A program made the translations under genes and the position numbers. From NCBI GenBank assembly GCA_018053665.1, contig JAGPKZ010000016.1, positions 1 through 32,691 on the forward strand: a stretch of 32,691 nucleotides of DNA. Direction: 5' to 3'. The stretch comes from Prevotella sp. GTDB lineage: Bacteria; Bacteroidota; Bacteroidia; Bacteroidales; Bacteroidaceae. Every line of letters starts with the position of its first letter. Within the stretch, counting starts at the first letter, position 1. This document shows, in pieces, positions 24,759-32,586 of this stretch. The notes beneath the pieces are model-generated. The model saw only the letters and a program-made list of their open reading frames with translations, did not search any database and was not told the DNA's origin.

Positions 24759-27700
24759 TTAGAACTTAATGTTTACACCAACCAAGAAGGTACGTGGGGT
24801 AGGGTATACGCCAGTGTCGATACCTGCTGCCCAAGCGTCGTTACCACCACTTGAACCAACCTCAGGATCCATGCCTGAATAGTTAGTGAATGTGTAAAGG
24901 TTGTTGATTGCAAAATACAGACGGAGCTGAGACAGTGGACAAGTCTTCCAAACCTGCTTGAAGTCGTAACCAAGAGTTACGTTAGAGATGCGGAAGTAGT
25001 TACCATCCTCGAGCATTGCAGATGACATGTACTTCCAGTTAGGAGTATCGAAGCCATCGAAGATAGGGAGCTTGTCGCTAGAGCCTTCACCCTTCCAAGA
25101 ACCGTAAATGATCTTCTTGTTGGGGTTCTGCTCCAGGAAGTCCTGGTTAGCCCAAGTGCGGAGGATCTGCTGTCCGAATGCACCGTTACCAGTGATTGAG
25201 AAGTCGAAGCCCTTATAAGCAATGTTTGCGTTGAAACCAACGGTAACGTCTGGATGAGGATCACCGATGTTGGTACGGTCGTTGCCGTCGATATAACCAT
25301 CACCATTCACGTCTACATAGCGAAGGTCACCAGGGCGCAGCTTATCGTTGCCACCGTGAATCTGGTCCTGAGTTTTCTGCGAGAATGCAGCAATCTCAGC
25401 ACCATTCTGGAATACGCCGTCAGTCTTGAAACCATAGAAGAAGCCGATTGGCTCACCTACCTGTGCACGATAGATCTCACCCTCGAGCTGATGCCATACA
25501 GCACCTGGACCATGGATGATACCCTCAGCATTTGCCAGCTTGGTAACCTTGTTCTTGTTGTAGGTCATGTTTGCAGAAACACCGTAACGGAGACCATTGC
25601 TGAACTTATCGTTCCAAGTTACTGCAGACTCAAAACCAGTATTCTCTACGTTACCACCATTAATATATGGAGCACCAATACCGTATACACCGAGGATAGG
25701 AGCACTTACCAACCAGTCTTTAGTAGACTTCTTGTACCAATCGAAAGCAACGCCGAGACGGCTGTTGAGGAATCGAGCGTCAATACCGAGGTCGATCTGC
25801 TCAGATGTCTCCCAAGTCAGCTCAGGGTTACCCAGCACGTTGAATGAACCACCAGTGGTAGCCTCCTCATGGTTGCCCACACCGAAGAAGTAGCTGTTAG
25901 CAGTAGAGAATCCTACCTGAGTGAGGTACTGGAAGTTAGGGATATTACAGTTACCATTCTGACCCCAAGAAGCACGGAGCTTCAAGAAGTCCATCCAACT
26001 CTTTGTGCCTTCCATAAAACTTTCATTGGTAACAACCCAACCTGCAGATGCTGAAGGGAAGACACCCCAGCGATGACCGCTAGCGAAGTTAGAAGAACCA
26101 TCGGTACGTACAGTAGCCTGCAGCATGTACTTTTCAGCGTAGTTGTAGTTGACACGACCGAAGAAAGAAGCGAGTGAGTTGTCACCAGTAGGAGTACCGC
26201 CAACAGAAACATCAGCGAGCTTCTTGATCTGAGCGTTGCTTACGAAAGCGTGATCCCAGCTGTCACCGAACAGCAGGTTGCTGCCAGATGCATTGAGGTT
26301 CTCACCATAGGTGTTCTTCTCTATAGACTGACCAGCAACGATGTTGATGTTGTGCTTGTTGATGTCGAAGGTATAAGTTGCAGTGTTTTCCCATGTGATG
26401 CGTGACCACATATTGGTTGACTGAGATGCATTGTCCTGGTCAGCAACGTTTGTACCAGAAGCGTGGATTCTAGTCATAGCACGATAAGAACTGAAGCCGA
26501 AACGATAGCCGAACTGTGATCTGAGGATCAGGTGCTGGATAGGCTGGATCTCGAGGAATGCAGTAGCATTCACATTCCAGTTGTTGCTAGCGTTTAAGCC
26601 CTGACTTGTTGTAGCAGCGATGGCCATTGGGTTAACAGCAGAACCGAGGGTCCAACCATCAGCTGCCATCTCAGCATTGGTATAGTACTTGCCATCCTCT
26701 GTATATACAGGAAGCAGTGGGTTAGCGTTCAAGAGGTCGTGTACGTTGTTCGAGTACATGTTGCCCTGTGAGATACCACGGCGCATATGACGGTTGACAT
26801 TCAGATTCTCACCAATAGTGATCACGTTATACTTCTTATTCTTTGAAGTAAGGATAGCATGTGAAGAGTTGATGCGGAAGTTGTAACGGTCGAACTGAGA
26901 CTGTGTCTCACCACCGAGGATACCATCCTGCTTGGTGTAAGCAAAACCGAGGTTGAACTTAGAAACATCGGTACCACCTACCATACTGATAGAGTGGTTT
27001 GTAGTCATAGCGCCCTCATGATATGACTCGTCGATCCAGTCGGTACCTGCCCAACCGTTTTCCAGCATATTGCCATCAGCATCGAAGAGCTGGTCGTAGA
27101 TAGCAGTAGGAAGCTTGCCCTTCCAGTCAGGAATGTCTGCACCACCATTGAAGGAACGGAGCTTACGGCTGTAGATGTATTCCTGTGCATTGAGCTGATC
27201 AGGAGCTTTTAGTAGATACTGTGCGCCTACGTAACCATCGTAGTTCACTTGGATCTTGCCAGATCTACCTTGATGTGTTGTTACGAGGATGACACCATTT
27301 GCAGCACGAGCACCATAGATAGCTGCAGATGCAGCGTCCTTCAAAACGTCGATAGACTCGATGTCAGAAGGGTTCAGGTCGTTGAGGCTACCGCCAGCAA
27401 CACCATCAATAACGTATAATGGGTCAGAATTACCTGTAGTACCGATACCACGGATGTTAACCTTGTAACCCTCACCAGCCTGACCACTGTTCTGCATGAT
27501 CATCACACCAGGAGTTTGGCCCTGCAGTGCTGTAAAAACATCAGTTGTAGAGAGCTTTGCAATGTCCTCACCCTTGACCTGGACAGTTGCTCCAGTCAGG
27601 AGTTTTTTCTTCTGAACACCATAACCGATGACAACAACGTCGTTCAGTGTAGTCTGATCTTCTTTCAGCGTCACCTTAATATTATTACGGCCGCTTACTC

Positions 27701-27959
27701 TGACAGTTTCTGTGACATAGCCTACATAAGAGATGGTCAATGTGGCATTGCTTGCAGCCTGAACATTGAAATTACCATTGAAATCAGTGACGGCTCCAGT
27801 CTTGGTGCCCTGCACTTGTACACTCGCACCAATAATAGGATCACCTGCTTCATCAATTACTGTACCATTAACGGTGCCTTGTGCCCATGCTCCAATAGAG
27901 AACAGGCAAAGAAGGAACAGAAGCGTCAAAGGCTTGTTTGGAGATTTAAAGTTCCTCAT
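24759..27959 (-). CDS. SusC/RagA-family TonB-dependent transporter
   Basis: 1066-residue outer-membrane transporter. The signal peptide ends near residue 26 (GAWAQ). A carboxypeptidase D-like beta-sandwich follows (about 30-105, GTVIDEAGDPIIGASVQVQG). The TonB-box region and plug domain come next (about 115-230, with PLYVIDGVAGG and AASAAIYGARAANGVILVTT). The C-terminal beta-barrel ends in VGVNIKF, with the terminal aromatic needed for assembly. Length is typical of SusC. It is the first gene of a three-gene operon with a -7 box about 115 bp upstream, close to the IS5 gene. It imports glycan oligomers with SusD using TonB-ExbBD energy. Confidence 0.96.
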   Translation of the reverse strand: MRNFKSPNKPLTLLFLLCLFSIGAWAQGTVNGTVIDEAGDPIIGASVQVQGTKTGAVTDFNGNFNVQAASNATLTISYVGYVTETVRVSGRNNIKVTLKEDQTTLNDVVVIGYGVQKKKLLTGATVQVKGEDIAKLSTTDVFTALQGQTPGVMIMQNSGQAGEGYKVNIRGIGTTGNSDPLYVIDGVAGGSLNDLNPSDIESIDVLKDAASAAIYGARAANGVILVTTHQGRSGKIQVNYDGYVGAQYLLKAPDQLNAQEYIYSRKLRSFNGGADIPDWKGKLPTAIYDQLFDADGNMLENGWAGTDWIDESYHEGAMTTNHSISMVGGTDVSKFNLGFAYTKQDGILGGETQSQFDRYNFRINSSHAILTSKNKKYNVITIGENLNVNRHMRRGISQGNMYSNNVHDLLNANPLLPVYTEDGKYYTNAEMAADGWTLGSAVNPMAIAATTSQGLNASNNWNVNATAFLEIQPIQHLILRSQFGYRFGFSSYRAMTRIHASGTNVADQDNASQSTNMWSRITWENTATYTFDINKHNINIVAGQSIEKNTYGENLNASGSNLLFGDSWDHAFVSNAQIKKLADVSVGGTPTGDNSLASFFGRVNYNYAEKYMLQATVRTDGSSNFASGHRWGVFPSASAGWVVTNESFMEGTKSWMDFLKLRASWGQNGNCNIPNFQYLTQVGFSTANSYFFGVGNHEEATTGGSFNVLGNPELTWETSEQIDLGIDARFLNSRLGVAFDWYKKSTKDWLVSAPILGVYGIGAPYINGGNVENTGFESAVTWNDKFSNGLRYGVSANMTYNKNKVTKLANAEGIIHGPGAVWHQLEGEIYRAQVGEPIGFFYGFKTDGVFQNGAEIAAFSQKTQDQIHGGNDKLRPGDLRYVDVNGDGYIDGNDRTNIGDPHPDVTVGFNANIAYKGFDFSITGNGAFGQQILRTWANQDFLEQNPNKKIIYGSWKGEGSSDKLPIFDGFDTPNWKYMSSAMLEDGNYFRISNVTLGYDFKQVWKTCPLSQLRLYFAINNLYTFTNYSGMDPEVGSSGGNDAWAAGIDTGVYPTPRTFLVGVNIKF

Positions 27960-28074
27960 ACTTTTAATAATTAGTTATAGAATAAATGTTTAGGTGGGTT
28001 CTAATAATTATATTTTTTGAGATACTTATTCCGCCAGAGCCCTTTATGCGGGATGCACCTCATTTCTTTTATCG

Positions 28075-28082
28075 CAAATATA
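28075..28082 (-). promoter_or_regulatory. -7 box of the SusCD operon
   Basis: Minus-strand TATATTTG, about 115 bp before the susC start. The leader that follows contains a small hairpin with TTCCGC and GCGGGA arms (about 28,029-28,053). No TTTG lies at the -33 position, possibly because the IS5 insertion replaced upstream DNA. Confidence 0.45.
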
Positions 28083-28160
28083 ATAAAAATCTGTTATAGC
28101 TTGGCTCCCCCCTCTCGTTTTTTTAATATCTATTGTATATATTTTACTTTAATTTTCATT

Positions 28161-29225
28161 TTATGCTATGGGCACAGGAGTCAGCCTCATGATTTGCGTG
28201 TAGCGACATATGTTATAGACTAGGCAGGTCATTGCGACATCTGCCCTTGCCCTGAGTATTCCAACTCTGCGAAAGATCAGTCCGCACATAGACTGTTCCA
28301 TAAAGCCGAAAACGTGTTCAACAAGGCAGCGTGTCTTAGACTTTTCACGATTCTTCTTTTTCTGCTCATCCGTAAGTGGATGATTTCTGTGTCCCTTCTC
28401 ACAAATGACAGGCTTCATCCTGTGCCTCTCCACAATGGGCTCCTGTGATTCGTAGCCGGCATCCAAATACAGTTCTTTGCCCTCGTCGCTCTCATCAAGC
28501 AGTGGCTCATAGCCTTTGGAGTCATGAACGTTGGCGGAGGTTGTATCATACTTCAGTACCATCTTGTGCCTTTGATCCGCCTTGGCATGCATCTTATATC
28601 CGTAGAACTTCTCGCCTCGTTTCTCCGTCCAGCGGGCATCAACGTCCTTGTGGCTCTTCTTGTGGGGCTTGTCATTCCACAACTCGCTCCCGCGACCTTC
28701 CTTGATTGCCTTGTTCTCTTCGCGTGTGTTGCGCTGACGAGGAGCCACAACGAAACTCGCATCAATAATCCGACCTTCGTTGAATTGGAACCCCATTTTG
28801 TCAAGGCTGGCGCGGAAGTCATTGAAAAGCTTGTCGTAGACTTTACCCCGTGTCAGCATCTCTTTGTAGTTCCAGACGGTTTTCTCGTCGGGAACATCTC
28901 GCACATCACGGATGCGAAGGAAGTTACGAAAACTGGTGCGGTCGATAATCTGATACTGTATCTGATGGTCGCCCAGACCGTAGTAACGCTGAAGAAATAG
29001 CACCTTGAACATCAGTACGCAGTCGAACGGCGGACGACCGGCTTTGCTCTTGCGCTCTCCTGTAAACAGCGCTGACTCCAGTGTCGGGCGAAACTGCTCG
29101 AAGTCAACCAGTCTGGACAAAGCATCCAGTGGGTTGCCCAGGTTGTTCAATACATCTGTACTCATTGCTTCATCAAACAAACTTTTGTTGTTCCTCAGTT
29201 CCTTGTAATTCGATAACTTATTCAT
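28161..29225 (-). CDS. IS5-family transposase
   Basis: 354-residue DDE transposase counted from the ATG at 29225 (MNKLSNYKELRNN); the frame opens to 29294 but the upstream codons do not look coding. An N-terminal helical domain (RPPFDCVLMFKVLFLQRYYG) precedes the catalytic core: first aspartate in RIIDASFV, second in YLDAGYES, and the glutamate in CLVEHVFGFMEQ. It appears complete and undamaged. It sits directly upstream of the SusCD promoter. I could not establish terminal inverted repeats or target duplication. Confidence 0.92.
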   Translation of the reverse strand: MNKLSNYKELRNNKSLFDEAMSTDVLNNLGNPLDALSRLVDFEQFRPTLESALFTGERKSKAGRPPFDCVLMFKVLFLQRYYGLGDHQIQYQIIDRTSFRNFLRIRDVRDVPDEKTVWNYKEMLTRGKVYDKLFNDFRASLDKMGFQFNEGRIIDASFVVAPRQRNTREENKAIKEGRGSELWNDKPHKKSHKDVDARWTEKRGEKFYGYKMHAKADQRHKMVLKYDTTSANVHDSKGYEPLLDESDEGKELYLDAGYESQEPIVERHRMKPVICEKGHRNHPLTDEQKKKNREKSKTRCLVEHVFGFMEQSMCGLIFRRVGILRARADVAMTCLVYNICRYTQIMRLTPVPIA

Positions 29226-29410
29226 TGTTCTTTGAGTTCTATGCAAATGTACAAAAAAATATCGAGATATGCAATGTAATTGCCTGAAATACAACTATTT
29301 AATTTTTAGAACTCCCCTTTATAGTACTCCCCATTTTTAGACAGGGTTTAACTTCAATTAATTCAGAACAAGAAAGAGGAGGCAGTCGTCTCGGTCTTAC
29401 CTTGTTCCGA

Positions 29411-29433
29411 CCTTGTACATGACAAGGTTTTTT
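29411..29433 (+). terminator. Hairpin with T-run inside the IS3 left end
   Basis: CCTTGT and ACAAGG (29411-29416 and 29422-29427) flank a 5-nt loop followed by six T residues. It is oriented to stop plus-strand transcripts entering the IS from the left, which would limit read-through antisense to the transposase. Confidence 0.5.
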
Positions 29434-29490
29434 CTTTGTTCAGCACAAATATAAACAATAAAATCAAACTATCAAATATTTTTGTCTTTT

Positions 29491-30279
29491 TTATACGACA
29501 ATACCGTATTCCATGCTGGGTAACAGCTTTTCCAGACTTTGGTGCGGCCTTTGATAGTTGTAGAACTTGATAAAGTCGTTAACGCCTTTTCGTAGTTCTT
29601 CAACGTTGTCGGTAGGATTGAGATAGATGTATTCCTGTTTGATGGTGCGCCAAAAACGCTCTATCCAGATATTGTCTTTACAACGTCCACGTCCGTCCAT
29701 GCTGATCTGGATATGATGGTCGTGCAGTAAATCCTCCCACCTCTTGGTGGTGTACTGAACGCCTTGATCAGAGTTGATAATCTCCGGAGCGCCATAGACT
29801 CTGATACAATCCTCTATTAGCTCATAGCAGTTGTTGGCAGACAGAGTGTTACTCAGCCTCCATCCAACGATGAAACGGCTGTGAACATCAATGACAGCGT
29901 AGAGATACATAAATCCACCCTTCATGGGAATATAGGATATATCGGTACTCCATACCTGATTAGGATGATCTATATTTAAGCCACGCAAGAGATAAGGATG
30001 AAAGAACTTAGGCCTACCGCCCTTGGATAAGCATTTCTGTGGATAGATGGTCTGCAAGTTCATCTTACGCATAAGGCGACGTATACGTTTCGGATTCGCG
30101 GATATTCCCTTCATTACTAGCATGTTCACCATTGTCAATACTCCTGCTGTCGGATGATTTATGTAGTATTTATCCATTTCCTCCATGATATCCAGGTTTT
30201 CTGCTGATTCGCCCTTGGGACTGTAATACAAAGTGCTGCGGTTGAACTCCATATACTTGCAGAACTTCTTCCGACTCAT
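29491..30279 (-). CDS. IS3-family transposase OrfB (rve integrase core)
   Basis: 262 residues from an internal ATG, containing an HTH_21-like region (MSRKKFCKYMEFNRSTLYY) and the rve catalytic core: VWSTDISYIP (first Asp), NSDQGVQYTT (second Asp) and WIERFWRTIKQEY (Glu). The same frame is open upstream through CRTQSEIADLENLRPAG to the T7 run in orfA. It is therefore expected to be made mainly as an OrfAB fusion by -1 frameshifting. It appears intact. Confidence 0.93.
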   Translation of the reverse strand: MSRKKFCKYMEFNRSTLYYSPKGESAENLDIMEEMDKYYINHPTAGVLTMVNMLVMKGISANPKRIRRLMRKMNLQTIYPQKCLSKGGRPKFFHPYLLRGLNIDHPNQVWSTDISYIPMKGGFMYLYAVIDVHSRFIVGWRLSNTLSANNCYELIEDCIRVYGAPEIINSDQGVQYTTKRWEDLLHDHHIQISMDGRGRCKDNIWIERFWRTIKQEYIYLNPTDNVEELRKGVNDFIKFYNYQRPHQSLEKLLPSMEYGIVV

Positions 30280-30308
30280 GCCTGCGGGGCGCAGATTCTC
30301 CAGATCCG

Positions 30309-30614
30309 CTATCTCACTTTGAGTCCGGCATCCTCGCAGGCTTTTGCAAAAAAATCACAGTCAATGCTCAACTGACCAATCTTATGCAACAAACGGTCGT
30401 TTTCTTGTTTGACTTTCTTCAGATCACGTTTGCTGTCTGACGGTTTTTCAAATGCCTGAGATGCATTCTTTAGAAACTCGTCTTTCCATTCCGTGATCTT
30501 TGAAGGAGATAACTCATAACGCTTTGCCAACGATTCTATCGTCGAGTTCTCTTTAATGGCTTCAATTGCCACTTTCGCCTTGAAGGCAGGTGTGAATTTG
30601 CTCATTCTTCCCAT
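30309..30614 (-). CDS. IS3-family transposase OrfA (helix-turn-helix)
   Basis: 101 residues from the ATG at 30614 (MGRMSKFTPAFKAKVA); the frame is open to 30665, but the earlier codons overlap the promoter region of the IS. It contains the HTH_Tnp_1 fold (ESLAKRYELSPSKITEWKDEFL) followed by a leucine-zipper-like helix (LKKVKQENDRLLHKIGQL) used for multimerisation. It stops 29 bp before the OrfB ATG. It binds the IS ends and, as part of OrfAB, forms the transposase. Confidence 0.9.
   Translation of the reverse strand: MGRMSKFTPAFKAKVAIEAIKENSTIESLAKRYELSPSKITEWKDEFLKNASQAFEKPSDSKRDLKKVKQENDRLLHKIGQLSIDCDFFAKACEDAGLKVR
30348..30354 (-). promoter_or_regulatory. Likely programmed -1 frameshift site (T7) in orfA
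   Basis: On the minus strand the codons are GAT TTT TTT GCA. Slipping back one base continues as TGC AAA AGC and stays open into orfB, giving the typical junction CKSLRGCRTQ. This is the standard IS3-family way to make OrfAB. Confidence 0.7.
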
Positions 30615-30691
30615 TACTTTAATCTGATTTTGCCGCAAAGATAAACTTTCTTTTTCGTATAACAATGCGGGTGTCTAAATTTTGGGGAGTA

Positions 30692-30763
30692 TTATATGGG
30701 GGCTGTCAACATCATCATTATCAATGCTATTGCAATAGATGATATGTATTGTATTCTTTTCAT
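30692..30763 (-). pseudogene. Start of a secreted protein, interrupted by the IS3 element
   Basis: From the ATG at 30763 the frame reads MKRIQYISSIAIALIMMMLT, a signal peptide, then meets a stop at the IS edge. Its own -7 box (TACTTTTG on the minus strand, 30771-30778) lies just upstream. The rest of the gene is not found left of the IS, where the IS5-family element begins. It could be the head of a lipoprotein or secreted enzyme of the glycan locus. Confidence 0.6.
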
Positions 30764-30788
30764 TTGACTACAAAAGTATATATAGTTC

Positions 30789-30807
30789 TTTGCAACTGAG
30801 TTGCAAA
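30789..30807. promoter_or_regulatory. Perfect dyad upstream of the interrupted gene
   Basis: TTTGCAAC and GTTGCAAA surround TGA. The dyad covers the -33 region of the promoter at 30771-30778, so it is a candidate operator for a regulator not present in this window. Confidence 0.5.
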
Positions 30808-31008
30808 AGAGGTAAATAGCCCAAAATTTTGTTTTATTAACTCATTGATGGCAAGTGATCTACTTCTCTCAATACATATAGTCTGCAACTAATTCTAAAT
30901 ATGAGTTCATAACATATTCATCTTTGTTGGTCGCCGTTCTATTTCAGATGTGTTATTTACTGTATATTTTTCTTCATTTTGAAGGATGCATCTCATAGCT
31001 AATACATA
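30808..31008. other. Noncoding stretch between the interrupted gene and integrase
   Basis: AT-rich, with no frame or RNA gene I can support. It separates the upstream region of the IS-interrupted gene from the integrase terminator. Confidence 0.4.
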
Positions 31009-31046
31009 AATCCGCAACAATCAAGTTGAGATGATTGCTGCGGATT
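31009..31046 (-). terminator. Integrase terminator hairpin
   Basis: AATCCGCA-A-CAATCA and TGATTG-C-TGCGGATT form a 14-bp stem with one internal mismatch and an 8-nt loop, 17 bp beyond the integrase stop codon. A short T-containing tail follows on the minus strand. Confidence 0.75.
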
Positions 31047-31062
31047 AAGTAGCTTAACGTCT

Positions 31063-32202
31063 TTATTTTATCGAATCCTGCAATTTTGTGGAATACTCAT
31101 TGATGGTGCTCTTCAGAATCTTGGCATAAATCTGTGTAGTACGAATGTCTTCATGACCTAACATTCTGGCTACATCTTCAATAGGTACGCCATGTGAAAT
31201 AGCTAAAGTCGCGAAGGAATGTCTGGCAACATGGAAGGTCAGACTCTTGCGAAGTCCCATGGCATGTTGAATAAGGTGTAAATACTCATTTCCCTTTTGG
31301 TTCGTAATTTTGGGTAGGTTGTAATCGTACTTCTTCAATACTTCCATTGCCGGGGTTAAGATAGGGGTAAAGAACTTTGTACCTGTTTTGAGCCGTTCGC
31401 CATCTATATAGTATATATTGCCAATCTTTTCCGTCATCTGATCGAAATTGAATACCTGTACATCACAGTATGCAAGGCCGGTATAGGCAGCAAATATGAA
31501 AAGGTCTCGCACATGGTCCAATGGTTCAGTCAACTTAATTGCTCTCAATTTGTCTAGTTCATCCTCTGTGAGAGGTTGACGTTCTTTGCTTTTACCTCGG
31601 CTCAATTTGACACGTTCGTATGGATCAACAGGAATCATATCTGCCATTCGCAGATAACGCGTCATTTTACGAAGGTGTTTGTGGTAAGTGTGCACAGAAA
31701 CGTCTGTTCTGGAACCATCGTGCAACCATTCGTCGAATTCAAGAATGTTTTTAGGAGTGAGGTCTGCAAATGTTCTGATTTTACCGAAACGTTTCACTGC
31801 TTCCAAAGTGCAGATTTTGTGCTTACGAGTGCCGTCACTGAACCTTTCCTTATCAATGCTCTCCTTCAGATAGATAATGAAGTTTGTCGCTTGATCTGTT
31901 CCTTTGTAGAAATTATTACTTCTGGATTTCTTCTTACTTAAGTAATAACTTTCAAACTGCTGAACTGTCATTTCGTCATCGAACAAGAGCATTGCTGAAA
32001 TGATGTCTTTACAGCGCTTTAGCTCATTCTGTACTTCTAATGACGAAATCATGTTTTTAAGCTCATTGGGTCTGCACTTACCAAGTCCAATGAACTTACG
32101 ACCTGTGCGACTCAAATAAATTTGGATTTCAACATAGCCAAATCCACATTTTTCAACTGTTTTTCTTCTGTTAAACACAACAGAAACTCTTTCGCGTACC
32201 AT
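31063..32202 (-). CDS. int: Tyrosine recombinase (island integrase)
   Basis: 379-residue site-specific recombinase of the Bacteroidetes IntDOT-like group. The N-terminal arm-binding domain (about 1-95) and SAM-like core-binding domain (about 100-200) precede the catalytic domain. Catalytic residues visible are K272, H324 and R327 in HVARHSF, H350 in MLGHED and Y359 in IYAKI. The usual box I arginine is absent: the motif is TGLAYCD (241-247), a substitution also known in IntDOT. It lies next to tRNA-Lys with arm-like repeats between, so it almost certainly catalyses integration of this island at the tRNA end. No excisionase gene was recognised. Confidence 0.93.
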   Translation of the reverse strand: MVRERVSVVFNRRKTVEKCGFGYVEIQIYLSRTGRKFIGLGKCRPNELKNMISSLEVQNELKRCKDIISAMLLFDDEMTVQQFESYYLSKKKSRSNNFYKGTDQATNFIIYLKESIDKERFSDGTRKHKICTLEAVKRFGKIRTFADLTPKNILEFDEWLHDGSRTDVSVHTYHKHLRKMTRYLRMADMIPVDPYERVKLSRGKSKERQPLTEDELDKLRAIKLTEPLDHVRDLFIFAAYTGLAYCDVQVFNFDQMTEKIGNIYYIDGERLKTGTKFFTPILTPAMEVLKKYDYNLPKITNQKGNEYLHLIQHAMGLRKSLTFHVARHSFATLAISHGVPIEDVARMLGHEDIRTTQIYAKILKSTINEYSTKLQDSIK

Positions 32203-32261
32203 ATTAAAGCGTTTTTATGCGGCTTTCGAGTTAATGGAAAAATGGAAAAACAGCGAGAAAG

Positions 32262-32318
32262 TTTGTATCACAAATTTTTGTATCACACACCTGTTTCTGT
32301 AACACATGTTGTATCACA
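32262..32318. repeat. Four arm-site-like direct repeats upstream of int
   Basis: TTTGTATCACA occurs at 32262-32272 and 32277-32287; variants TCTGTAACACA (32296-32306) and GTTGTATCACA (32308-32318) follow. They lie between the integrase start and the att core, where arm-type integrase sites are expected. Confidence 0.65.
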
Positions 32319-32438
32319 AAACCTTCCCGAGAGGTCTTTTTTGTTCCCATTAATTCCCGTTAGTCGCGGGGTTAAACATTGGTATTAATCCCTCTAAACC
32401 AACGAATTGGAACGCAAGTGCATGTATAAGAACGAAAA

Positions 32439-32464
32439 AGAGGGACACCTTTCAGTATCCCTCT
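32439..32464 (-). terminator. Hairpin acting as replacement terminator for tRNA-Lys
   Basis: On the minus strand, AGAGGGA, a 12-nt loop and TCCCTCT are followed by TTTTTC. It lies 15 bp beyond the tRNA 3' end and inside the island, so the element seems to supply a new terminator to the tRNA it displaced. Confidence 0.7.
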
Positions 32465-32474
32465 AAATCCGTGA

Positions 32475-32493
32475 TTTGTGATCCGCATGGGGC
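32475..32493. repeat. Right attachment site (tRNA side)
   Basis: TTTGTGATCCGCATGGGGC, the partner of 15287-15305. The 15 bases from 32479 are the acceptor and T-arm 3' end of the intact tRNA-Lys; the first four bases are flanking. Confidence 0.85.
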
Positions 32494-32551
32494 TCGAACC
32501 CATGACCCCAACATTAAAAGTGTTGTGCTCTACCAGCTGAGCTAGCGGATC
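32479..32551 (-). tRNA. tRNA-Lys (anticodon TTT)
   Basis: 73-nt cloverleaf with acceptor GATCCGC paired to GCGGATC, D-arm GCTC/GAGC, anticodon stem CAACA/TGTTG around CTTTTAA (anticodon TTT), T-arm ATGGG/CCCAT with loop TTCGAGC, and discriminator A. No encoded CCA. It serves as the integration site of the island to its left. Confidence 0.97.
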
Positions 32552-32578
32552 AATCATCTTCCTATTTGAAAGCGAGTG

Positions 32579-32586
32579 CAAAGGTA
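32579..32586 (-). promoter_or_regulatory. -7 box of tRNA-Lys
   Basis: Minus-strand TACCTTTG, 27 bp upstream of the tRNA, with TTGAG about 18-20 bp further upstream as a -33 candidate. Confidence 0.65.

Larger units (their letters stand above)
29325..30691. mobile_element. IS3-family insertion sequence with imperfect inverted ends
   Basis: The left end, TACTCCCCATTTTTAGACA (29325-29343), is inverted at the right end as TGTCTAAATTTTGGGGAGTA (30672-30691). They enclose orfA and orfB. Outside the ends, CCCTTTATAG and the inverted CCCCATATAA also resemble each other, so the true termini could be a few bases further out. It sits inside the start of a secreted-protein gene. Confidence 0.75.
15287..32493. 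mobile_element. Integrative genomic island at tRNA-Lys, about 17.2 kb
   Basis: The limits are direct 19-bp repeats containing the tRNA-Lys 3' end. A tyrosine recombinase lies next to the intact tRNA copy, the usual layout for Bacteroidetes integrative elements. Cargo is a Gabija-type defence pair, broken fic and restriction-modification genes, a SusCD operon and IS elements. No conjugation, relaxase, replication or phage structural gene is present, so it is either mobilised in trans or a decayed element. Confidence 0.8.

Noticed and set aside
25254-25847. Long plus-strand frames inside susC and susD
   Set aside because: They are shadows of the strongly supported minus-strand SusC/SusD genes and have no family features.
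28445-29000. Plus-strand frames opposite the IS5 transposase
   Set aside because: They are antisense to an intact DDE transposase and carry no recognisable motif.
28090-29320. Terminal inverted repeats for the IS5-family element
   Set aside because: The flanks are AT-rich and only loosely similar in inverted orientation; no alignment was convincing enough to fix the IS ends.
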